28,110 nt of DNA, from assembly GCA_051859505.1 (NCBI GenBank), contig JBHYFN010000049.1, forward strand, positions 1-28,110, written 5' to 3'. The notes below the pieces were generated by a model. That model saw nothing but the letters and a program-made list of their open reading frames with translations. It was not told where the DNA came from and did no database searches. Positions 7,594-14,230 of this stretch are shown here, in pieces. This DNA comes from JAFIEN01 sp051859505 (GTDB lineage Bacteria; Pseudomonadota; Alphaproteobacteria; Rhodobacterales; Rhodobacteraceae). The stretch's first letter is position 1; the number at the start of each line of letters is the position of its first letter. Made by a program: the position numbers and the translations under genes.

Positions 7594-8352
7594 ATGAAAA
7601 AGACCCTCACCCTTGCCTCGGCACTGGCGCTTCTGGCGGGCATGGCCACGGCCGACCAGATCCGCGTCGGCATCGCCGCCGAACCCTATCCGCCCTTCGC
7701 CTCGCCCGATGCGGCCGGCAACTGGGTCGGCTGGGAGATCGAGGTGATCGACGCCGTCTGCGCCGCGGCCGAGCTTGACTGCGTCCTGGCCCCCGTGGCC
7801 TGGGACGGCATCATCCCCTCGCTCACCGGCGGACAGATCGACGTGATCATGGCCTCGATGTCGATCACCGAGGAGCGGATGCAGTCGATCGACTTCTCCG
7901 ACCCCTATTACAACACGCCCACCGTGATCGTCGCCCCCGTCGGGTCGGGCATCGAGCCCACGCCCGAAAGCCTTGCGGGCAAGATCCTCGGCGTGCAGGT
8001 GGCGACGATCCACCAGTCCTATGCCCAGACCTATTTCGAGGGGGCGACGACGCTGCGCCTCTATCAGACGCAGGACGAGGCGAACCAGGATCTGGTGGCC
8101 GGCCGGATCGACGCGATCCAGGCCGACAGCATCGCGATGGAGGAATTCGTGAACGGCGATGCCGGCGGCTGCTGCGAGATCGTGGGGCCTGTGGCCGACG
8201 ATCCCTCGATCCTTGGCCTGGGCGCAGGTGCCGGTATCCGCAAGGGCGATGACGAGCTGCGCGAGGCGATCAACCGCGGCATCGCGATCATCCTTGAAGA
8301 CGGCACCCATGCCGAGATCACGGCGCGCTACTTCGAAGGCTCGATCTACTAA
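7594..8352 (+). CDS. Periplasmic amino acid-binding protein of ABC transporter
   Basis: This 252-aa family 3 solute-binding protein begins with a Sec signal peptide (MKKTLTLASALALLAGMATA, cut before DQIRVG). The mature part has the type II fold landmarks EPYPPFAS, GWEIEVIDAVC, WDGIIPSLTGGQIDVIMASMSIT and DFSDPYY. The open frame extends to 7555, but ATG 7594 is correct because GGGAGACG lies just upstream and the signal peptide starts there. It delivers substrate to the two permeases downstream. Residues WDG and MSIT with a later aspartate are typical of cationic amino acid or opine binders; the exact ligand is not readable. Confidence 0.9.
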   Translation: MKKTLTLASALALLAGMATADQIRVGIAAEPYPPFASPDAAGNWVGWEIEVIDAVCAAAELDCVLAPVAWDGIIPSLTGGQIDVIMASMSITEERMQSIDFSDPYYNTPTVIVAPVGSGIEPTPESLAGKILGVQVATIHQSYAQTYFEGATTLRLYQTQDEANQDLVAGRIDAIQADSIAMEEFVNGDAGGCCEIVGPVADDPSILGLGAGAGIRKGDDELREAINRGIAIILEDGTHAEITARYFEGSIY

Positions 8353-8367
8353 CGCCACGCCGCCCCG

Positions 8368-9102
8368 GTGATCGACTGGCTGGTCAACGCGCGCGAGCTT
8401 CTGGCGCTCTCCCCCCCCGGCTGGGGGGGGAACCTTCTGCGCGGGCTGGCGGCCTCGCTCCAGATCGCGGGCGGGGCCTTTGCGCTGGGGCTGATGATCG
8501 GCCTGATGGGGGCTTACGGCAAGCTGTACGGCGGGCCGGTCACGCGCGACCTGCTGGCCGTCTATACCACGGTCGTCCGCGCGGTGCCGGAGCTGGTGCT
8601 GATCCTGATCCTCTATTTCGTGGGCACCGACCTGATCAACCAGGCGGCCCGCGCGCTGGGCTATGGCCGGGTCGAGATCAGCGGCATCGCCGCCGGGATC
8701 GGGGTTCTGGGCGTGGTGCAGGGGGCCTATGCGACCGAGGTGCTGCGCGGCGCGATCCAGGCCGTGCCGCCGGGTCAGATCGAGGCGGCCCGCGCCTTCG
8801 GGATGCCCGCCCTCATGCTGATGCGGCGGGTGACGATCCCGCTGATGCTGGCCCATGCGATTCCGGGGCTTGCGAATCTCTGGCTGATCGCGACCAAGGA
8901 CACGGCGCTTCTGGCGATCGTGGGCTTTGCCGAACTGACGCTTGAAACGCGGCAGGCGGCGGCCAGCACGCGGGCCTATTTCACCTTCTTCCTCGCGGCG
9001 GGGATGCTGTACCTTACCGTGACGCTCTTGTCGGGCGTGCTGTTCGGCTGGCTCGAGAAACGCGCCCGGCGCGGCCAGCCCCTGCCGGGGGGCCGGCGAT
9101 GA
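8368..9102 (+). CDS. Amino acid ABC transporter permease 1
   Basis: The 244-aa integral membrane protein belongs to the HisQ/HisM family. It carries the cytoplasmic EAA loop GAIQAVPPGQIEAARAFGMP (about 129-148) that contacts the ATPase, and the family motif RAVPELVLILILYF near 71-84. The start is a GTG at 8368 (MIDWLVNARELLAL) with a poor Shine-Dalgarno, so translation may depend on coupling with the binding protein gene that ends 15 bp upstream. Its last four bases overlap the next permease (ATGA), which fits a heterodimeric channel. Confidence 0.88.
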   Translation: MIDWLVNARELLALSPPGWGGNLLRGLAASLQIAGGAFALGLMIGLMGAYGKLYGGPVTRDLLAVYTTVVRAVPELVLILILYFVGTDLINQAARALGYGRVEISGIAAGIGVLGVVQGAYATEVLRGAIQAVPPGQIEAARAFGMPALMLMRRVTIPLMLAHAIPGLANLWLIATKDTALLAIVGFAELTLETRQAAASTRAYFTFFLAAGMLYLTVTLLSGVLFGWLEKRARRGQPLPGGRR

Positions 9103-9881
9103 GGCGCGTGCTGGGGCCTTGGCTGCAGCCGCACCGGGTGGTGATGATCGCCCTGGCGCTGGCGCTTGTGGTGTTCTGCGCGATGACGCTGCGCTGGGAC
9201 TGGATCCCGCGCTATGCGCCGCTGGCGGCCAAGGGGCTGTGGACGACGCTGTGGCTTCTGGTCCTGTCGGTCTTCTTCGGCTTCCTGCTGGCGGTTCCCC
9301 TGGGCCTCGCCCAGGCGGTGGGGCCCTGGTATCTGGCGGCACCGGCCAAGGCTTTCTGCACGATCATCCGCGGCACGCCGCTTCTGCTGCAGATCTGGCT
9401 GCTCTACTACGGGCTCGGCTCGCTCTTTCCGCAATATCCGGGCATTCGCGACAGCTGGATGTGGCCCTATCTGCGCGAGGCCTGGCCCTATGCGCTGCTG
9501 GCGCTGACCCTGTCGTTTGCGGGCTACGAGGGCGAGGTGATGCGGGGCGCCTTCAAGGGCGTGCCGCGTGGCCAGATCGAGGCGGCCGAGGCCTTCGGCA
9601 TGCCGCGCTTCACGATCTTCCGGCGGATCTGGCTGCCGCTGGCCACGCGCAACGCCCTGCCCACGCTGGGCGGCGAGGTGATCCTGCAGATGAAGGCCAC
9701 GCCGCTGGTGGCGACGATCACCATGGTCGATCTCTATGCGGTGTCAGGCCGGGTGCGGCAGGATACGTTCATCGTCTATGAACCGCTTCTGCTGCTGGCC
9801 CTGTTCTACATGGCGATCGCGGGGCTGATCGCCCTGATGTTCCGCGGGCTCGAGAACCGCTGGTCCGGCGGCCGCCGCTGA
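9099..9881 (+). CDS. Amino acid ABC transporter permease 2
   Basis: This 260-aa HisM-like protein has five or so membrane segments, the motif IIRGTPLLLQIWLLYYG (about 88-104) and the EAA loop GAFKGVPRGQIEAAEAFGMP (about 150-169). Its ATG overlaps the stop of permease 1 by four bases. It is the last gene of the uptake operon; paired hairpins lie three bases after its stop codon. Confidence 0.88.
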   Translation: MRRVLGPWLQPHRVVMIALALALVVFCAMTLRWDWIPRYAPLAAKGLWTTLWLLVLSVFFGFLLAVPLGLAQAVGPWYLAAPAKAFCTIIRGTPLLLQIWLLYYGLGSLFPQYPGIRDSWMWPYLREAWPYALLALTLSFAGYEGEVMRGAFKGVPRGQIEAAEAFGMPRFTIFRRIWLPLATRNALPTLGGEVILQMKATPLVATITMVDLYAVSGRVRQDTFIVYEPLLLLALFYMAIAGLIALMFRGLENRWSGGRR

Positions 9882-9883
9882 GA

Positions 9884-9927
9884 CGGAATTTGAAAAATTC
9901 CGCAGCGGAAATTCCTTGAATTTCCGC
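9884..9927. terminator. Two adjacent perfect hairpins after the ABC transporter operon
   Basis: CGGAATTT and AAATTCCG (9884-9902, GAA loop) and then GCGGAAATTC and GAATTTCCGC (9905-9927, CTT loop) are perfect stems of 8 and 10 bp. The two share the AAATTCC core, so one arm of each could also pair with the other. They most likely end the transporter transcript or belong to the hairpin repeat family seen at 24601 and 28046. Confidence 0.65.
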
Positions 9928-9986
9928 CCCCCGCACAGCCCGCCTGCACGGCTGCGGACCTGCGCCCCCTTTGCTTTGCCCCGGCC

Positions 9987-11162
9987 ATGGTCTATCTGCC
10001 CCGCGAAGCAGCCAGTGCCGGGATCCCCGCCTTGACAAATCCATACGAGAGCCCCGGCCCGGTCGAGCGTGACTGGTCCGACGCGATCAGCCAGATCGAG
10101 GAGATCATCGAGGATGCCCGCAACGGGCGGATGTTCATCCTTGTCGATCACGAGGATCGCGAGAACGAGGGCGACCTCGTCATCCCCGCCCAGATGGCCA
10201 CGCCCGATGCGATCAACTTCATGGCGACCCATGGCCGGGGCCTGATCTGCCTGTCCCTGACGGGCGAGCGGGTGGATCAGCTGGGCCTGCCGCTCATGGC
10301 CTCGCAGAATTCCTCGCGCCATGAAACCGCCTTCACCGTCTCGATCGAGGCGCGCGAGGGCGTGTCGACCGGCATCTCGGCGCATGACCGCGCGCGGACC
10401 GTGGCCGTGGCCATCGACGCAAGCCATGGTGCCACCGATATCGCCACGCCCGGCCATGTCTTCCCTCTTCGCGCCCGCGACGGCGGCGTGCTGGTGCGCG
10501 CCGGCCATACCGAGGCCGCGGTCGATATCAGCCGTCTGGCCGGCCTCAACCCCTCGGGCGTGATCTGCGAGATCATGGCCGAAGACGGCACCATGGCCCG
10601 CCTGCCCGAACTGGTGGCCTTCGCCCAGCGCCACAACCTCAAGATCGGCACGATCAGCGACCTGATCGCCTATCGCCGCCGGCACGACAATCTGGTCCGG
10701 CTGCAAAGCGAAGAGACGATCACCTCGGAACATGGCGGCGACTGGACCCTGCGGATCTTTACCGACCAGACCCAGGGCGCCGAGCATATCGCGCTGATCA
10801 AGGGCGAGATCGCGGGCGACGCCCCCGTGCTGGTGCGGATGCACACGCTCGACCCCTTGCTCGATGTGGTCGGCATCGGCGCACCGGGCCGGTCGCGCGA
10901 GTTTGCCGCCGCGATGCGGATGATTGCGGCAGAGGGGCGCGGCGCGCTGGTCCTGTTGCGCGATCTGCAGATGAAGCTTGCGCTGGGGTCGGAGGCCGCC
11001 CCCCAGACGCTGCGGCAATACGGGCTGGGGGCGCAGATCCTGTCCTCGCTCGGGCTGCGGCGGATCGAGCTTCTGACCAATTCCCCCAAGCCCCGCGTCG
11101 TGGGGCTCGAGGCCTATGGCCTTGAAATCGTGGGCACCCGCAAGATCACGGAGACCGACTGA
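9987..11162 (+). CDS. ribB: RibBX: DHBP synthase with degenerate GTP cyclohydrolase II-like domain
   Basis: The 391-aa protein has a complete N-terminal 3,4-dihydroxy-2-butanone-4-phosphate synthase domain (about 33-237): DHEDRENEGDL at 54-64, THGRGLIC at 81-88, GHVFPLRA at 156-163 and AGHTEAAVD at 172-180. It makes the four-carbon precursor of riboflavin from ribulose 5-phosphate. The C-terminal part (about 250-391) aligns with GTP cyclohydrolase II only in its frame (RMHTLDP, YGLGAQIL, ELLTNSP, GLEAYGLEIV). The three zinc cysteines and the RQEGRGIGL block are missing, so this domain should not open GTP. This matches the RibBX variant described in proteobacteria. The start is uncertain: ATG 9987 has no good Shine-Dalgarno, and TTG 10032 (giving MTNPYESPGP) is a serious alternative. 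Confidence 0.9.
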   Translation: MVYLPREAASAGIPALTNPYESPGPVERDWSDAISQIEEIIEDARNGRMFILVDHEDRENEGDLVIPAQMATPDAINFMATHGRGLICLSLTGERVDQLGLPLMASQNSSRHETAFTVSIEAREGVSTGISAHDRARTVAVAIDASHGATDIATPGHVFPLRARDGGVLVRAGHTEAAVDISRLAGLNPSGVICEIMAEDGTMARLPELVAFAQRHNLKIGTISDLIAYRRRHDNLVRLQSEETITSEHGGDWTLRIFTDQTQGAEHIALIKGEIAGDAPVLVRMHTLDPLLDVVGIGAPGRSREFAAAMRMIAAEGRGALVLLRDLQMKLALGSEAAPQTLRQYGLGAQILSSLGLRRIELLTNSPKPRVVGLEAYGLEIVGTRKITETD

Positions 11163-11680
11163 TGGCCGGAGCCAGCCACTACACCCTGCCCCGTCCCGGC
11201 TTTGACCGCCCGGTCCGCCTGCTGATCGTCGTCGCCCCCTATTACCGCGAGATCGCCGACAACCTCATCGCCGGCGCCACGGCCGAGATCGCGGCGGCCG
11301 GCGCGACCCATGACCTGGTCGAGGTTCCGGGCGCGCTGGAAGTGCCCAGCGCCATCGGGATGGCCGGGCGGATGGCCGATTACGACGGCTTCGTCGCGCT
11401 GGGCTGCGTGATCCGGGGCGAGACGACGCATTACGAGACGGTCTGCAACGACAGTTCGCGCGCGCTGACCCTTCTGGGATTGCAGGGCCTGTGCATCGGC
11501 AACGGCATCCTGACGGTCGAGACCCTCGAGCAGGCCGAGGTGCGGGCCGATCCGGCGGGCCAGAACAAGGGCGGCGGGGCGGCCGCGGCCGCACTGCATC
11601 TGGTCGCCCTGTCGCGCGGCTGGAGCCGGTCGGGCAAGGGCCTTGGCTTTGCGCGCACCCTGTCCGAGGATCAGTCGTGA
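11162..11680 (+). CDS. ribH: 6,7-dimethyl-8-ribityllumazine synthase
   Basis: The 172-aa product condenses the RibB product with the ribitylaminouracil to form lumazine, the substrate of riboflavin synthase. Family landmarks are VVAPYYREIADNL, VPGALEVPSAI, GCVIRGETTHYETVCND with the active histidine, and GNGILTVETLEQAEVRA. The ATG overlaps the RibBX stop by one base (TGATG), and its own stop overlaps the nusB start, so the three genes are translationally coupled. Confidence 0.95.
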   Translation: MAGASHYTLPRPGFDRPVRLLIVVAPYYREIADNLIAGATAEIAAAGATHDLVEVPGALEVPSAIGMAGRMADYDGFVALGCVIRGETTHYETVCNDSSRALTLLGLQGLCIGNGILTVETLEQAEVRADPAGQNKGGGAAAAALHLVALSRGWSRSGKGLGFARTLSEDQS

Positions 11681-12147
11681 GCAGCCCCCGCAGCGCCAGC
11701 GACCGGCAAAAGCGCTCGGCCGCGCGGCTTTATGCCGTGCAGGCCCTGTTCCAGATGGAAGCCGCCGGCCAGACGGTCGAGGCCGTCGCCTCGGAATTCG
11801 AGACCTTTCGCTTCGGCGCGGTCTATGACGATGCCGAGATGGCCGAAGGCGATGTGGATCACTTTCGCAAGGTGCTGGGTGACGCGGTCAATCACCAGGC
11901 CCCGATCGACCAGATGACGGATCGTGCGCTGGTGGCCAAATGGCCGATCGGCCGGATCGACCCGACCCTGCGCGCCCTGTTCCGCGCCGCAGGCGCCGAG
12001 CTTGTCGCCTCGGATGTGCCGCCGAAGGTCACGATCACCGAATATGTCGATGTGGCGCGGGCCTTCTTTCCCGAGGGCCGGGAGCCGTCCTTCGTCAACG
12101 CCGTGCTGGACCATATGGCGCGCGAGGCCAGGCCCGACGCCTTCTGA
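11677..12147 (+). CDS. nusB: Transcription antitermination factor NusB
   Basis: This 156-aa protein binds boxA RNA with NusE and supports rRNA antitermination. The typical opening KRSAARLYAVQALFQME and the C-terminal PPKVTITEYVDVARAFFPE...FVNAVLDHMA are present. The start is a GTG at 11677 that overlaps the ribH stop (GTGA). The ribH-nusB pairing is common in bacteria and well known in alphaproteobacteria. Confidence 0.93.
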   Translation: MSSPRSASDRQKRSAARLYAVQALFQMEAAGQTVEAVASEFETFRFGAVYDDAEMAEGDVDHFRKVLGDAVNHQAPIDQMTDRALVAKWPIGRIDPTLRALFRAAGAELVASDVPPKVTITEYVDVARAFFPEGREPSFVNAVLDHMAREARPDAF

Positions 12148-12255
12148 GTGCGAAGGTCGCCTGCGCCATTTGCGCGCGCTGCCGCCGGTTCCCGAAGGCC
12201 GGGGTTGTCACGGGGGCAGGACCGCTCCATCCTCATGCGTCGAGGGAGAGAACCG

Positions 12256-12579
12256 ATGCCAGACCTGATTCGCCTTTACATCACCCAGGCCGCGATCGGC
12301 TTTGCCATTGCGGCGGTCATGGTTGCGGGGCTTCTGTGGCTCAACGTCGCCAATCTCTGGACGCTGGTCAGCAATTCCGATGTGGGCGTCCTGGCGGTCT
12401 TCCTGCTCTGGCTGTTCAACGGCATCGTCTTCGGATCGGTCCAGTTCGCGATCCGCATCATGTGGATGGCCGAAGATGAGGATGACGACGATGACGACCA
12501 GGGCGGCCATTTCGCACGCGAGCTGCAGCCCGTCGCCGTTCCCCTGCGCGGCAAGAGCGCGGGCCCCGGCCGCCCCTGA
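12256..12579 (+). CDS. Small inner-membrane protein with acidic tail, function unknown
   Basis: The 107-aa product has two membrane segments (about 9-30 and 43-65) and then a very acidic run at 73-81 followed by a proline- and glycine-rich end. GAGGGAGAG lies just before ATG 12256. It follows nusB by 108 bp on the same strand. I recognise no family; the acidic stretch would sit in the cytoplasm if both termini are inside. Confidence 0.75.
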   Translation: MPDLIRLYITQAAIGFAIAAVMVAGLLWLNVANLWTLVSNSDVGVLAVFLLWLFNGIVFGSVQFAIRIMWMAEDEDDDDDDQGGHFARELQPVAVPLRGKSAGPGRP

Positions 12580-12600
12580 CGGCCCCTGACAGCCCGAAGC

Positions 12601-12622
12601 GGGCGGCCAGACGCATCCGCCC
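12601..12622 (+). terminator. Hairpin after the nusB-linked membrane protein gene
   Basis: GGGCGG (12601-12606) pairs with CCGCCC (12617-12622) around a 10-base loop. It lacks a T-tract and lies between the small membrane protein gene and the 6S RNA, so it could separate the two transcripts. Confidence 0.3.
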
Positions 12623-12677
12623 GGCCCCGCCTCCGGCGACCGGCCGCTTATCTGCAAAGGTTCGAAGGCGGAAAAGT

Positions 12678-12845
12678 CTGTGGCGGGAACCGCAGCGACC
12701 GTGGGGTTACCATTCCCGAGGACCTGTTCTTACAGGTGGGCGCCAGGTAATCAGGCCGGAACCTGAACAGAGCCAGCTCCCTCGGAGTTGCTTAAGGCCA
12801 CTGGAATTGACCCGTATCACGCGAAGAGCAGAAACCCGCCACCTT
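12678..12845 (+). ncRNA. ssrS: 6S RNA
   Basis: About 165 nt fold as the 6S rod. The ends close with GTGGCGGG (12680-12687) against CCCGCCAC (12835-12842). An inner stem pairs CGTG plus GGGTT (12700-12708) with GACCC and CACG (12809-12821). The apical arm closes with CTGTTC (12723-12728) against GAACAG (12766-12771). In the 3' side of the central bubble CTCC-CTC-GGAG forms the small hairpin known from 6S RNA, followed by GCTTAAGGCCACTG, which resembles the GCCTTAAAACTG of E. coli 6S. 6S RNA binds the housekeeping RNA polymerase holoenzyme and mimics an open promoter in stationary phase. It accounts for most of the otherwise gene-free stretch 12580-12986; the remainder is GC-rich with no visible gene. 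Ends are approximate. Confidence 0.8.
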
Positions 12846-12898
12846 TCAGGTAGGGCTTCGCGGGATCGGCTACAAGGGGCCACTGCAGGTTGACGCGA

Positions 12899-12919
12899 CG
12901 CCGGGGCCGCGCCGGGGGC
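12899..12919. repeat. Second copy of the 21-bp GC-rich sequence
   Basis: This stretch is identical over 21 bases to 3961-3981. It lies in a run of related GGCC/CCGGGG blocks reaching to about 12960, with no T-tract or recognisable site. Confidence 0.6.
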
Positions 12920-12986
12920 CGAGGCCACGCCGGGGACTACCCCCGAGGCCGTGCCCGAGGCCGCATTTGTGGCCCGTCGTCAGCGC

Positions 12987-13130
12987 TCAGTTCTCGCTGT
13001 CGGTGTCAAACAGCCAGCCACCGGGGCCGACCATCTCTTCGGGCAGGTAGCACAGCGCACGGTCGATCATGGCCACCACAAGCACGGCCATGGTGACATC
13101 GAAGAAGGTGATCTGGGACAGAAGGGACAT
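12987..13130 (-). CDS. 47-aa membrane protein of unknown function
   Basis: A short gene with a near-ideal ribosome binding site: AAGGAG (minus strand, 13143-13138), 7 bases before the ATG at 13130. The protein starts MSLLSQITFFDV, has one membrane segment (about residues 8-28, rich in V, A and M) and ends with an ordered, hydrophilic PEEMVGPGGWLFDTDSEN tail. The balanced codon use and strong Shine-Dalgarno argue for a real gene. It is transcribed away from mmcB, so both share the 13131-13254 upstream region with its SOS box. I know of no function. Confidence 0.75.
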   Translation of the reverse strand: MSLLSQITFFDVTMAVLVVAMIDRALCYLPEEMVGPGGWLFDTDSEN

Positions 13131-13219
13131 CGGGCAGCTCCTTTCGGCGTTGAAACCTGAATGCCCCCGCCCTGTGACGGGATTGGGGCAGGATCGGGAA
13201 GTTACAGGGGCAAGCGGGA

Positions 13220-13248
13220 TTGACGAATGTTCATCCTTCGTTCACGAT
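13220..13248 (+). promoter_or_regulatory. Promoter of mmcB with LexA-type SOS box
   Basis: GTTC at 13229-13232, seven bases, and GTTC at 13240-13243 make a perfect copy of the alphaproteobacterial SOS box GTTC-N7-GTTC. It sits between TTGACG (13220-13225) and CACGAT (13243-13248), spaced by 17. LexA bound here would block polymerase. Transcription would begin at about the ATG (13255). Confidence 0.82.
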
Positions 13249-13254
13249 CCCCTC

Positions 13255-13773
13255 ATGCAATCCCTGCCTGCCTTGCCCGTCTTCTCCGAAGATCCCGGCC
13301 TTTCCGAAGGCTCCGGCGTTTCCGAAGGCGCAGGGTCGGCCACGCTGCGCCCCGGGCAATTGCTGGCCCGCGGTGTCTGTCGTCACCTTCTGAGCCATGA
13401 TTTCGTCACAGTCGAGGAACTGGTGCCCGATCGCGGGCTGCGGGTCGATGTCATGGCACTGGGGCCGAAGGGCGAGATCTGGGTGATCGAATGCAAGTCG
13501 GGCCTTGCCGATTTCCGGTCCGACCACAAGTGGCAGGGCTATCTCGACTGGTGCGACCGGTTCTTCTGGGCGGTGGACGAGGCCTTTCCGACCGAAGTGC
13601 TGCCTGACGGGACCGGCCTGATCCTGGCCGATGCCCATGATGCCGAGATCATCCGGCTGGGCCCCGAGGCAAAGCTGGCGCCGGCGCGTCGCAAGGTGGT
13701 GGTGCAGAAATTCGCGCGCCATGCCGCGCTGCGCTGGCATGCGGCGCGCGATCCGCGGATCGGCCTGGGCTGA
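13255..13773 (+). CDS. mmcB: MmcB family DNA repair protein
   Basis: This 172-aa protein matches the MmcB (DUF1052) family, named from a mitomycin C-sensitive, SOS-induced gene of Caulobacter. The nuclease-like core is visible as RVDVMALGPKGEIWVIECKSGLADFRSDHKW (about residues 63-93): an acidic residue, then ExK in IECKSG, as in PD-(D/E)XK folds. The remainder includes QGYLDWCDRFFWAVDEAFP and a C-terminal HAALRW. The first 30 residues, with a repeated SEGxGxSEG pattern, are likely disordered. No Shine-Dalgarno precedes ATG 13255, and the promoter implies a leaderless mRNA. A perfect SOS box lies 11 bp upstream, in keeping with damage induction. Confidence 0.9.
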   Translation: MQSLPALPVFSEDPGLSEGSGVSEGAGSATLRPGQLLARGVCRHLLSHDFVTVEELVPDRGLRVDVMALGPKGEIWVIECKSGLADFRSDHKWQGYLDWCDRFFWAVDEAFPTEVLPDGTGLILADAHDAEIIRLGPEAKLAPARRKVVVQKFARHAALRWHAARDPRIGLG

Positions 13774-13776
13774 GGC

Positions 13777-13968
13777 TCAGCGTTTCTGCAGGGCGCGGGC
13801 GGCCTGGGCCGCGGCGCGGATCTCGTCGGCGATCTCCTCGGCCTCTTCGGGTTCGAAATCCATCGGGATCTCGATCCCGGCCCCCTCGACGAAAAGCCGG
13901 ACCATGCCCTTGTCGGTCGGCCCGATCTGCAGATTGGCCTCGATGTCGCGTTCGGTATTGATGCCCAT
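13777..13968 (-). CDS. Small acidic protein, DUF6324-like
   Basis: The 63-aa product (starting MGINTERDIEANLQIGP) is soluble and acidic, with two beta strands (about 12-36) and a helix rich in E and A (40-61). I recall the pattern as DUF6324, a family found mainly in Rhodobacterales. GGAAGGGGA precedes the ATG. It is convergent with mmcB, separated by three bases. Function unknown. Confidence 0.8.
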   Translation of the reverse strand: MGINTERDIEANLQIGPTDKGMVRLFVEGAGIEIPMDFEPEEAEEIADEIRAAAQAARALQKR

Positions 13969-14070
13969 GTCGATCCCCTTCCGAACCGGTCCCTAGCGCT
14001 GTGAAGGCCGGCTTGGCAAGCCCGCCTTGCCCCTTGCATTCGCACAGGGCCGATTGTAAGCGGGGCGCGT

Positions 14071-14147
14071 GCCGCCTTAGCTCAGTTGGTTAGAGCACCA
14101 GATTGTGGATCTGGGGGTCGCCCGTTCGAGCCGGGCAGGCGGTACCA
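14071..14147 (+). tRNA. tRNA-His (anticodon GTG)
   Basis: A complete cloverleaf: acceptor GCCGCCT/AGGCGGT, D-arm GCTC...GAGC, anticodon stem CCAGA/TCTGG with loop TTGTGGA (anticodon GTG, 14105-14107), T-arm GCCCG/CGGGC and encoded CCA. Position 1 is G14071, so no G-1 is encoded, and position 73 is A. This is the unusual alphaproteobacterial form of tRNA-His. Confidence 0.96.
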
Positions 14148-14230
14148 CATTTCACCCTTTCACCGCGATGTGAGCCTGCGTGTGCGCAGTCGTGGTCGAC
14201 CTTCGCCCCGCGCCCTGTCATGTGGGGTCC

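Noticed and set aside
7465..9342. A 625-aa minus-strand open frame across the transporter genes
   Set aside because: Low-complexity, basic composition and complete overlap with the binding protein and permease genes, which have clear family motifs.
9882..9986. Possible FMN riboswitch before the ribB gene
   Set aside because: None of the conserved RFN blocks can be found; only the two short hairpins are present. The region before ribE lacks them as well.
12749..12775. Resemblance to the conserved SRP RNA tip (CAGGCCGGAA...)
   Set aside because: The invariant GGAAGG-AGCAGCC of SRP RNA is missing, and the segment forms the apical part of the 6S fold instead.
14041..14230. Possible integration site at tRNA-His
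   Set aside because: No integrase, no repeat of the tRNA 3' end and no foreign composition are visible in the window.
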